Shown here: positions 16,111-23,572 of the stretch, one piece after another | Numbering within the stretch: the first letter of the stretch is position 1 | Layout of the letters: every line of letters starts with the position of its first letter | Source of the DNA: Fructilactobacillus hinvesii | GTDB taxonomy: Bacteria; Bacillota; Bacilli; Lactobacillales; Lactobacillaceae | Assembly: GCF_024029435.1 (NCBI RefSeq) | Contig: NZ_CP097118.1 | Span: 558,001-622,000 of the forward strand | DNA: 64,000 nucleotides | Direction: 5' to 3' | The notes under the pieces: model-generated | What the model saw: the letters and a program-made list of their open reading frames with translations, nothing else | Told to the model about the DNA's origin: nothing | Databases searched by the model: none | Made by a program: the position numbers and the translations under genes

Positions 16111-17454
16111 TTATTTAGCAGATGGTTTTGTCCGCATCACCTTGTAGTAATAAATGGGGATCCCAATCGCCACAATGCCTAAGGAAACCAGAACTCCAAT
16201 TGGATCGGAGAAGATTTCGGAGCCAATTACAAACAAGGAACCGAAAATGGCCACAATCGGCGTGAATGGAAAGAGGGGGACGGAGAAGACCCGCATCTGG
16301 TGCGGATTGCGTTTTCTGAGTAAGAAGACTCCCACAAAGGCCATCACGTAGAAACAGTAGACGGTGAAGATACAGAGTTCAGAGATCCGGTCTGGATTAG
16401 TGAAGCAGATCATCAAGCCCGCGATGATTAGCGTAGCGATGATGGCAAAAACCGGCGTCCGAGTTTTCGGGTTGAGGTATGCAAGCCATTTGGAGCCTGG
16501 TAGTTGTTTTTCTTCTGCCATCGCATACATAATCCGCGGGAAAGTCATGATTTTTCCATTCATGCACCCGATGATGGAGATGATAATTCCAATGCTGAGC
16601 GCTTTTCCCCCCCAGACGCCGAAGTCTTGGTTAGCAATGTATGGAATCGCCGTGGTTCCGAGTTCGTGAATTTTAGCGGGACCAATGCTCTTTAAAACTC
16701 CATAAGAAACTAGCAGGTAGATGATCATGACCAGCATGATTCCCAAAGAGATTGCTCGGGGTAACATCTTTTTCGGGTTCTTAATTTCGCCCCCCAGGTT
16801 GGCCACTAAAATCCAACCGTCAAAGGCAAACAAGGTCGCTAACATGGCCACTCCAAAGCCTCCAGCGGTGGTGTGGATCCCACTAACACTTTGAGAAAAG
16901 GCATCCGCGTGTCCAAAGAAGAGTCCAAAAATAATCAGGGCCGCAACCGGAACCAGCTTGCAAATCGTGGTAATGATTGCAAAAGCGCCCCCGTACCGGT
17001 TCGGAAAGATGTTTAAGATTCCTACCAAGATAATGGAGCCAAGTGCAATCGGCAGGGTCCAGAATCCCGGGAGATGGAAGAAGTCTAAGACCAGAATGGC
17101 CAGGTAGGAACCTAAGGCCGCAATCATGGCCGGACCGTAGACGATGATTTGCATCCATCCGGATAAAAAGCCCCAAAATTTATTGTAAATGGCTTCCATG
17201 TAAGCATAAAGCCCACCGGTACTGGGAATTTGTGAGGCAATCTCTGCAATCGTGAGTCCGGCAGCAAGGGTTAACAGTCCCCCCGCTAACCAGGCTAGCA
17301 GGGCAGCTTTGGCAGAGCCGGCGTCATTGATTACCGCTGCCTGGCGGACAAAGATTCCCACCCCAATGATAGTTCCAACTACCAATGCTAATGCGGACCA
17401 GAGTCCAAGGGATCGGTTTAACGAAACGTCTTCCTGTTTAGTTGGTTTGTTCAT
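16111..17454 (-). CDS. APC-family amino acid permease (SteT/LAT-like), T-box controlled
   Basis: A 447-residue, 12-segment transporter. VVGTIIGVGIFVR in segment 1 and FAFDGWILVANLGGE in segment 6 recall the serine/threonine exchanger SteT and LAT-type carriers. The longest frame starts 17 codons earlier inside the T-box terminator region; AAAGGAGG before the ATG at 17454 marks the real start. The leader carries a T-box, so expression rises when one tRNA is uncharged. Substrate is therefore one amino acid, or its precursor, but not settled: see the leader entry. Confidence 0.8.
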   Translation of the reverse strand: MNKPTKQEDVSLNRSLGLWSALALVVGTIIGVGIFVRQAAVINDAGSAKAALLAWLAGGLLTLAAGLTIAEIASQIPSTGGLYAYMEAIYNKFWGFLSGWMQIIVYGPAMIAALGSYLAILVLDFFHLPGFWTLPIALGSIILVGILNIFPNRYGGAFAIITTICKLVPVAALIIFGLFFGHADAFSQSVSGIHTTAGGFGVAMLATLFAFDGWILVANLGGEIKNPKKMLPRAISLGIMLVMIIYLLVSYGVLKSIGPAKIHELGTTAIPYIANQDFGVWGGKALSIGIIISIIGCMNGKIMTFPRIMYAMAEEKQLPGSKWLAYLNPKTRTPVFAIIATLIIAGLMICFTNPDRISELCIFTVYCFYVMAFVGVFLLRKRNPHQMRVFSVPLFPFTPIVAIFGSLFVIGSEIFSDPIGVLVSLGIVAIGIPIYYYKVMRTKPSAK

Positions 17455-17484
17455 GATGATTCCTCCTTTAAAAAGTTGGAGCCG

Positions 17485-17686
17485 AACAAAAAACGTCCCT
17501 AACAATTAGTTAGGGACGTTGTGACGCGCGGTTCCACCCAAATTCTTCCAGAAAACTGGAAGCACTTTTTGTTAATTAACGTTCATGAAGCTTAAAGCGG
17601 CTAAAGCGGGAATCTGATCCACATTACAGCACCGTGGACTCTCTGAGCAGACGTACTCCGCAATTTCATCTTTAAGCAATGCCATT
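17485..17686 (-). ncRNA. T-box leader of the APC permease
   Basis: Read on the minus strand: base of stem I GCTTAAAG pairs with CTTTAAGC; then come the K-turn-like GATGA, loop-E AGTA, AGAGAG and the GGTG distal loop; next a side stem (CTTCCAG with CTGGAAG), the T-box core GGGTGGAACCGCG (17527-17539), and a terminator with a 14-bp stem AACGTCCCTAACTA/TTAGGGACGTT plus T-run (17485-17520). The specifier region reads CAGATTCCCGC; by comparison with the serS leader TCC (Ser) or CGC (Arg) are the best readings, and I cannot decide between them by hand. Confidence 0.85.
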
Positions 17687-17715
17687 ATTGTATACAGAAA
17701 ATGAACAGTTGTCAA
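17687..17715 (-). promoter_or_regulatory. Promoter of the T-box/APC permease transcript
   Basis: Minus-strand TTGACA (17710-17715), 17-base spacer, TACAAT (17687-17692): close to consensus and directly upstream of stem I. Confidence 0.8.
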
Positions 17716-17723
17716 ACATTAAC

Positions 17724-18986
17724 TTACTCAATTTCGTATTTTTGATAACGCGCGGCTTCTTCCTGGGGTAACGAGACCGTTAATTTTGTGCCATCAGCTT
17801 GATAGTCCGTGCTTTGCACGTCAAACTCCTGATTAAAACGGGAAACAAGATCGCCCGCTTGAAACGGAAAAAGGTAGGTTTTTTGTACGTAATCAGCAAA
17901 GAGTTGGTCAGTAATCATTGTGGCAAGCTCATCAATAGAAGCGTGATCTAGCGCTGACATGATTAGGTTTTCTCCGGCGCGGTCAGGGAACCGACTTTCC
18001 GTGCGGTCTGCCTTGTTAAAGGCCGTAATCATGGGCAGGTCGGGAACCCCAATTTCTTGGAGCGTTTGTTGGGTGGTTTGCATCATGAGTTCTTGGTTTT
18101 GATCAGAATAGTCAACCACCTGAATCAAGAGGTCCGCCGTCGCCGCTTCCTTCAGCGTTGATTTAAAGGCTTCCACCAGTTGATGGGGAAGTTCACTAAC
18201 AAAGCCGACCGTGTCACTGAGCAAGAACTGCTTGTGTCCCGGCAGTTCTAGTTTTCGGACGCTAGTATCCAGCGTGGCAAATAGCATGTCCTTCACAAAG
18301 ACCTGCTTATCTTCATTGGCCCCGAAACGCTGGACTAGTTGGTTCATGATGGTAGACTTGCCGGCATTGGTGTAGCCGACGAGTGCTACCGTCTTGACCC
18401 GGTTTTCTTTGCGGCGCTGACTTTGAGTGGCATAGGAACGGTCAAGTTCTTTGAGCTCATGGCGGACGTGGCTAATTTGATGTTCGATGGTTCGACGATT
18501 CAGTTCTAGCTGGGTTTCTCCGGCTCCCCGGTTGGCTAACCCGCCTCCAGCAGACTGTTGGTCTAAGCGTTGACTAGAACTAGTGCGCAACCGGGGCAGT
18601 TGGTAACGGAGTTTCGCCAGTTGTACCTGCAGTTGGGCTTCCTTGGTGTGCGCCCGGTTAGCAAAGATTTCTAAAATCAATCCGGTTCGATCCATAACCG
18701 TGGCCTTGGTGGCCGCTTCGATGTTACGAATTTGGCTAGGACTAAGTTCGTCATTGGCAACGATAGTATCGGCCTCCGTGCTACGAATGAGGTCGGCTAG
18801 TTCTTCAATTTTGCCCTTACCAAAGTACGTACCAGCGTCTGGATGATCTAGTTTTTGGACCACCGTGGCAATGCTTTCCATGTGGTTCGCCACAACGAGT
18901 TCGTTGAGCTCTGTCATTGAGTAGTTAAAATTGGGATGATTGACGTTTAGTCCGATGGTAATAACGGGAGTTTCGGTTGATTCCAT
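17724..18986 (-). CDS. hflX: Ribosome-associated GTPase HflX
   Basis: GTPase that binds 50S subunits and splits stalled or hibernating ribosomes during stress. The 420-residue protein has the N-terminal HflX domain (ATVVQKLDHPDAGTYFGKGK), the Gly-rich GGGLANRGAGETQLE linker, and a G domain with GYTNAGKST near residue 203, DTVGF and NKAD. Its ATG overlaps the stop codon of the preceding phosphatase gene as TAATG, and AAGGAGA lies inside that gene, so both are one operon. Length fits the family. Confidence 0.92.
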   Translation of the reverse strand: MESTETPVITIGLNVNHPNFNYSMTELNELVVANHMESIATVVQKLDHPDAGTYFGKGKIEELADLIRSTEADTIVANDELSPSQIRNIEAATKATVMDRTGLILEIFANRAHTKEAQLQVQLAKLRYQLPRLRTSSSQRLDQQSAGGGLANRGAGETQLELNRRTIEHQISHVRHELKELDRSYATQSQRRKENRVKTVALVGYTNAGKSTIMNQLVQRFGANEDKQVFVKDMLFATLDTSVRKLELPGHKQFLLSDTVGFVSELPHQLVEAFKSTLKEAATADLLIQVVDYSDQNQELMMQTTQQTLQEIGVPDLPMITAFNKADRTESRFPDRAGENLIMSALDHASIDELATMITDQLFADYVQKTYLFPFQAGDLVSRFNQEFDVQSTDYQADGTKLTVSLPQEEAARYQKYEIE

Positions 18987-19636
18987 TAATTCTCCTTTTG
19001 ATTGTAGTAAACAACGGTAAACGTACCGTCTTGATAGTTTAACTTGGTGACGCTCCCGTTTAGGATGGAAGCCGCAATGTCAAAGTCACTAAACTGACTG
19101 ACAATACTTTTAATTAGGGTTCCGTGCGCTACCACCAGGATGTTTTGGCCCGGTTGTGCGTTAGCGACAATTTCATCCAGGCCGGGTTGCAGACGCGCCC
19201 AAAACTGTTGGTCGTTTTCGGCTTCCCCGTATGGATCGGCAGCGGCAATTAAATCACGGGTTTTTTCAATTCCAAAGGTCTCAATTAACTCTGGATATGA
19301 ATAACAGCCGTGGGGACCACCGACGATGCTCCACGTTTGACCGGTATCGTTTCCCTCAAAGTAGCCAAAGTTTTCTTCGCGCAGGGCTGGTTTTTGCACG
19401 GGTTCACTCAACGGGGCGGGATTAGCTTCCAAAATAATCCGGGCGGTCCGACTCGCCCGCTTGGTGTCACTACTATAGGCTTGATCAAAGGTAATCTGAC
19501 TTAAATGGTTGGCAGCGATGACAGCGTCCTGCACCCCTTTTTCGGTTAAATCAGTATCAGACCAGCCTTGAATCCGGTGGTAGTGATTTAATTGTGTTTG
19601 TCCATGGCGAACAAAGTATAGGTTGATTCCAGTCAT
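18986..19636 (-). CDS. Histidine phosphatase (phosphoglycerate-mutase-like)
   Basis: A 216-residue phosphatase of the branch-2-histidine group. The catalytic FVRHGQT is at residues 8-14 and the second His is in VVAHGTL near residue 168; Arg in TKRASRTA is the expected phosphate ligand. It is the GpmB/PhoE-like type, cofactor-independent phosphatase rather than glycolytic mutase, since a glycolytic GpmA would be longer and carry other signatures. It heads an operon with hflX by TAATG overlap. Substrate unknown. Confidence 0.8.
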   Translation of the reverse strand: MTGINLYFVRHGQTQLNHYHRIQGWSDTDLTEKGVQDAVIAANHLSQITFDQAYSSDTKRASRTARIILEANPAPLSEPVQKPALREENFGYFEGNDTGQTWSIVGGPHGCYSYPELIETFGIEKTRDLIAAADPYGEAENDQQFWARLQPGLDEIVANAQPGQNILVVAHGTLIKSIVSQFSDFDIAASILNGSVTKLNYQDGTFTVVYYNQKEN

Positions 19637-19758
19637 GGAAAATTCCTCCTTGTGCAGCTTGATTTAGCTTCAGTTTATCATACTTATTGGCGGTTTCATC
19701 GTGTTTAGCGGTTGGATGTGTTAAAATGATTCATCGATTAAACAAGCGGAGGTGCACG

Positions 19759-22074
19759 ATGGAAGCAGATAACTCCAAGATTAAACAAGCTGAACAACAG
19801 CACTTGGACTTTGTCCGGGGCAAGCTGAAAATTGCCGAGCAAAAAACGGCAACGACGATTCAAACTGCCAAACAGAGTCAACAGGAACTGGAAGATCACT
19901 TTTACGATGACGTGCGGCTAAAAACCAGTACCTATGAGGGTCAAATGGAAACAGGGGTTTCCGTACGGCAACAACAGCAAATGCTCGAGCAACGCCAAAA
20001 TCGCTGGCAGACGGCCACGCGCGATTTAGAAACGCTGCAAAAGTTAGATCAAAATGCTTATTTTGCTCGAATTGACCTACAGGAGCAAGGGGAAGCAACG
20101 CCAGAAAAGATTTACATTGGGTTAGCGTCCTTCGTGAATCCAGATGATGCAGATGAATACCTAATCTATGACTGGCGTGCTCCGATTAGTAGTGTTTATT
20201 ACGACAGTGGGATTGGTGCAATGACGTACGACGCCCCCAGTGGGCCGCAACGGGTTAATGTGACCTTAAAACGGGAATTGCAGATTAAGAACGGTCAGTT
20301 GACCCAGGTCTTTGATACGGACGAGGCAGTGGGGGATCGGGTGTTATTAGAAAACCTCAGCCACCAGTCGGACACCAAAATGAAAAGCATCGTCACGACG
20401 ATTCAAAAGGAACAAAATGCAATTATCCGTGATACCAGCGCGGATCTCTTGTTTGTGCAGGGGGTCGCTGGCTCCGGAAAGACGGCAGCGGTCCTGCAAC
20501 GGGTCGCCTATCTTTTGTACCGGTACCGGGGGAAGCTAACGCCGGGACAGGTAATTCTTTTTTCACCGAACCAGCTCTTTAATGATTACATTAACCAGGT
20601 GCTTCCCGAACTGGGCGAACAAAACATGGTGCAGATGACCTACTACCAGTTCATGCGACGCAGAGTGCCCCGGTTAACGGTCGAAACGTTGCAACAGCGC
20701 TTTGATGAGAGTCTGATGGATGAACCACACAACGTGACCACGCTGAAAAACAGTTTGGAATTGTTTCAAGCAGAAGGCCGGTATGCGGACAGTCTCAACC
20801 AAACGGGCGCCATTTTTCGTAACATCCGGTTCCAGGGGAAGGTTCTAATTTCTAAGGAACAAATTGCAGAAATTTATCGCAGTTTTAACGCTAATTACAA
20901 CCTCCGCAACCGCTTAGAGGCAACGAGGACAGAGCTGCTTAAAATTTTAAAGCGCCACATGGGAGCGGAAATGAAGAAGCGGTGGGTAGAAGAAGCGGTG
21001 GAAGGACTGAGCAGCGAACAAATTGAGATGCTCCACGCCAAGGCCGGACGGCAGCGGACCGATGATGATCAGGACGCGCGCTTTTTAGCTCGTCAGGTGG
21101 TTAAGGCCGCTTTTGCTAAGGTTCACCAACAGATCAAACGGAACCGCTTTTTTAACATCAATCAGCAGTTTGTGAACCTACTGCGGGCGCTCCCAAATTG
21201 GGTAAACTTAAGTGAGTGGGGGGTCAGCGCTGCTGACTGGCAGGCCAGTGTCACGGCTACAGTGAACCGGTTTCAAGCGGGGAAAATCAGCATGGCCGAT
21301 GTGTCAATGTACCTCTATCTGTTTGACCTGGTAACCGGTAAGCGACCAGACCTGAAGATGCGGTACCTGTTTGTTGATGAAGTGCAGGATTATACGCCGT
21401 TTCAGTTAGCCTACCTCCAGTGGAATTATCCCCGGGCTAAGTTTACGGTTCTAGGTGATTTGAATCAGGCCATCTTTACTCGCGATAGCAGTCAAACGTT
21501 GATGGACGATTTAAAGCAACTCTTTGATCCTGACAAAATCCGGGTGATTAAACTGTTGAAGTCCTACCGGTCGACTGCTCAGATTACGAACTTTACCAAG
21601 CAGTTACTGCCAGATGGAGAAGCAATTGAGGCTTACGCCCGGCAGGGAGAACAGCCAAGGTTGGCGGTTGCTACTGATCAGCAGCAGGCCGTGCAGACAC
21701 TGATTCAGACGATTAAAACCAATCAAGCCGACCACGAAACCACGGCAGTAATTGGCAAGACCCTGGCTGAGTGTCGAACCGTTGCCCAAGCATTGCAGCA
21801 GCAGAGAATTACAGCCACTTTGATTCAAACCGAAAATCAGCGGCTGGCCAAGGGCGTCGTGATTGTGCCAGCGTACCTTGCCAAGGGGCTTGAATTTGAC
21901 GCGGTGGTCATGTGGAACGGCTCCCAGCAAAATTATCCAACGGTGCACGATGACAAGCTGGTCTACACCATTTGTACCCGGGCGATGCACCGGCTGACAA
22001 TTATTTCAATCGGAACTCCATCGCCGCTCTTTAACGCCGTGAACCCAGCCGATTATCAGTTGATAAAGGAGTAG
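19759..22074 (+). CDS. helD: HelD-type RNA polymerase recycling ATPase (UvrD/Rep-like)
   Basis: Superfamily 1 ATPase that in Bacillus pulls stalled RNA polymerase off DNA. The 771-residue protein begins with a charged, Gln-rich coiled coil (about residues 10-80, the clamp arm of HelD), has Walker A VAGSGKT near residue 236, FVDEVQDYTP (Walker B) near 537, GDLNQAIF, and SYRST. Lack of a 2B helicase module and the N-terminal coiled coil distinguish it from UvrD or PcrA. An upstream frame gives 24 extra codons, but GGAGGTG lies just before the ATG at 19759. coaA starts 4 bases after its stop, so they form an operon. Confidence 0.85.
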   Translation: MEADNSKIKQAEQQHLDFVRGKLKIAEQKTATTIQTAKQSQQELEDHFYDDVRLKTSTYEGQMETGVSVRQQQQMLEQRQNRWQTATRDLETLQKLDQNAYFARIDLQEQGEATPEKIYIGLASFVNPDDADEYLIYDWRAPISSVYYDSGIGAMTYDAPSGPQRVNVTLKRELQIKNGQLTQVFDTDEAVGDRVLLENLSHQSDTKMKSIVTTIQKEQNAIIRDTSADLLFVQGVAGSGKTAAVLQRVAYLLYRYRGKLTPGQVILFSPNQLFNDYINQVLPELGEQNMVQMTYYQFMRRRVPRLTVETLQQRFDESLMDEPHNVTTLKNSLELFQAEGRYADSLNQTGAIFRNIRFQGKVLISKEQIAEIYRSFNANYNLRNRLEATRTELLKILKRHMGAEMKKRWVEEAVEGLSSEQIEMLHAKAGRQRTDDDQDARFLARQVVKAAFAKVHQQIKRNRFFNINQQFVNLLRALPNWVNLSEWGVSAADWQASVTATVNRFQAGKISMADVSMYLYLFDLVTGKRPDLKMRYLFVDEVQDYTPFQLAYLQWNYPRAKFTVLGDLNQAIFTRDSSQTLMDDLKQLFDPDKIRVIKLLKSYRSTAQITNFTKQLLPDGEAIEAYARQGEQPRLAVATDQQQAVQTLIQTIKTNQADHETTAVIGKTLAECRTVAQALQQQRITATLIQTENQRLAKGVVIVPAYLAKGLEFDAVVMWNGSQQNYPTVHDDKLVYTICTRAMHRLTIISIGTPSPLFNAVNPADYQLIKE

Positions 22075-22077
22075 CAA

Positions 22078-22992
22078 ATGGAAAATTTTGATGCTTACGA
22101 TAAAGCGACCTGGGCCCAATTCTATCCCACCACCATTCAACCAATTGATGCGACCACTTTAGAGCAATTGAAGGCCTTTAACGATCAAATCTCGATTATG
22201 GACGTCCAACAGGTCTACATGCCCCTAATTCAACTTCTACGGGGCGCCTTTGATTCGTATCACCAATGGCAACAGCGCAAGATGGACTTTTTGCACCAAA
22301 CGCCGCGGACCATCCCCTTTATCATTGGGATTTCAGGAAGCGTGGCGGTCGGAAAATCGACGACCGCGCGATTGTTACAGTATCTGTTAACCCAGTTGTT
22401 GCCCAACCGCAAGACCCAACTGGTGACCACCGACGGTTTTTTGTATCCGACGAAAACTCTAACGGAACGGGGTTTACTGGACCGTAAGGGGTTTCCAGAA
22501 AGTTACGACATGGCGCGGCTGATTGACTTCTTACTGCGAGTAAAAGCCGGAGAACCGGTAGTCGAGGCTCCGGTGTACTCGCACCAAACCTATGACATTG
22601 TCCCTGACCAGGTGACTCGGATTGAGCAACCCGACTTTTTGATCATTGAGGGAATCAATACCCTGCAGATTCCGGCTGAAGAACATCTCTACATCAGTGA
22701 TTTCACGGATTTTGCTATTTACATTGATGCCGAGTCACAGTTGATTGAACACTGGTATCTCACGCGGTTTCAAAAGTTACTGCAGACCGCTTTTACCGAT
22801 CCGCATAACTATTTTTATCGCTACACCAAGTATTCCCAGGCAGAGGCACTCGCAATTGCCAAACAAACGTGGCAGAAAATTAACCTCCCGAATTTGAACG
22901 AGTACATTTTGCCAACGCGAGATCGGGCGAATCTCATTATCCACAAGGGCCCCCAGCACATGATTGACCGGCTCTATCTAAGAAAATATTAA
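22078..22992 (+). CDS. coaA: Type I pantothenate kinase
   Basis: Phosphorylates pantothenate in the first step of coenzyme A synthesis. The 304-residue length is typical of type I CoaA. Seen: P-loop GSVAVGKST near residue 87, TTDGFLYP, then GFPESYD and LIIEGINTLQ. Ribosome binding site AAAGGAG lies in the last codons of helD. The gene closes this operon at a terminator. Fusion to helD is a transcriptional pairing only, as seen in other lactobacilli from memory. Confidence 0.95.
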   Translation: MENFDAYDKATWAQFYPTTIQPIDATTLEQLKAFNDQISIMDVQQVYMPLIQLLRGAFDSYHQWQQRKMDFLHQTPRTIPFIIGISGSVAVGKSTTARLLQYLLTQLLPNRKTQLVTTDGFLYPTKTLTERGLLDRKGFPESYDMARLIDFLLRVKAGEPVVEAPVYSHQTYDIVPDQVTRIEQPDFLIIEGINTLQIPAEEHLYISDFTDFAIYIDAESQLIEHWYLTRFQKLLQTAFTDPHNYFYRYTKYSQAEALAIAKQTWQKINLPNLNEYILPTRDRANLIIHKGPQHMIDRLYLRKY

Positions 22993-23000
22993 TGCAAGAG

Positions 23001-23030
23001 AACACTATCACTTGTTGATGGTGTTTTTTT
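23001..23030 (+). terminator. Intrinsic terminator of helD-coaA
   Basis: AACACTATCA pairs with TGATGGTGTT (one G-U) and is followed by seven T residues. Confidence 0.85.
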
Positions 23031-23042
23031 GAAGCAGATTGG

Positions 23043-23094
23043 TTGCAAAAGTTACAATTGTAGATTATACTAATAATTGAAATTTACAAGTGTA
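23043..23094 (+). promoter_or_regulatory. cop promoter with two CopY operators
   Basis: TTGCAA (23043-23048), 17-base spacer and TATACT (23066-23071) make the promoter. Two perfect cop boxes of form TACANNTGTA are present: TACAATTGTA (23053-23062, in the spacer) and TACAAGTGTA (23085-23094, after the start site). CopY bound at both would shut the operon until copper releases it. Confidence 0.9.
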
Positions 23095-23113
23095 AACGAA
23101 ACGAGGTGAGCAA

Positions 23114-23569
23114 ATGACTGAAACAACGCAACCACTAGATATTACCCCAGCTGAATGGAAGGTAATGCGGTTGATTTGGTCGTTAGGTCCGAGTTCTACA
23201 ACGCAAATCGTTACGGAAATCCAGCAACAATCGGATTGGAAGACTTCCACGATTAAAACTCTGCTCCGCCGGTTGTGTGATAAAGATTTATTAACCACGA
23301 CCAAGGATGGACGGCAGTTTATGTATCATCCCCAGGTTAGTGAGCAACTGGCGATGAATGAAACCGCAGAGGCCTTGTTTACACAACTGTGTGAGATGCA
23401 CAAGGGACAAGTGCTCTTAGATCTGATTCAGAAAACGGAGATTAGTCGTTCAGACATTCAGGCTCTGCAACAAAAATTGGCAGAGAAGCTTCTCACGGCT
23501 CCCGAAACGGTAGACTGCAACTGCCTCCCTGATCGAATAGCCGACTGTCATGAACATGAAAAGGAGTAA
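23114..23569 (+). CDS. copY: Copper-responsive repressor CopY
   Basis: BlaI/MecI-type winged-helix repressor of 151 residues that leaves DNA when Cu(I) displaces Zn. The N-terminal domain has ITPAEWKVMRLIW and TSTIKTLLRRL, the CopY/BlaI recognition pattern. The C-terminal metal tail is a variant: CNC, seven residues, then a single Cys followed by HEH, where classical CopY has CxC-x4-CxC. The two operators just upstream and the copper ATPase behind it settle the role. AAACGAGGTGAG precedes the ATG. Confidence 0.9.
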   Translation: MTETTQPLDITPAEWKVMRLIWSLGPSSTTQIVTEIQQQSDWKTSTIKTLLRRLCDKDLLTTTKDGRQFMYHPQVSEQLAMNETAEALFTQLCEMHKGQVLLDLIQKTEISRSDIQALQQKLAEKLLTAPETVDCNCLPDRIADCHEHEKE

Positions 23570-23572
23570 ATC

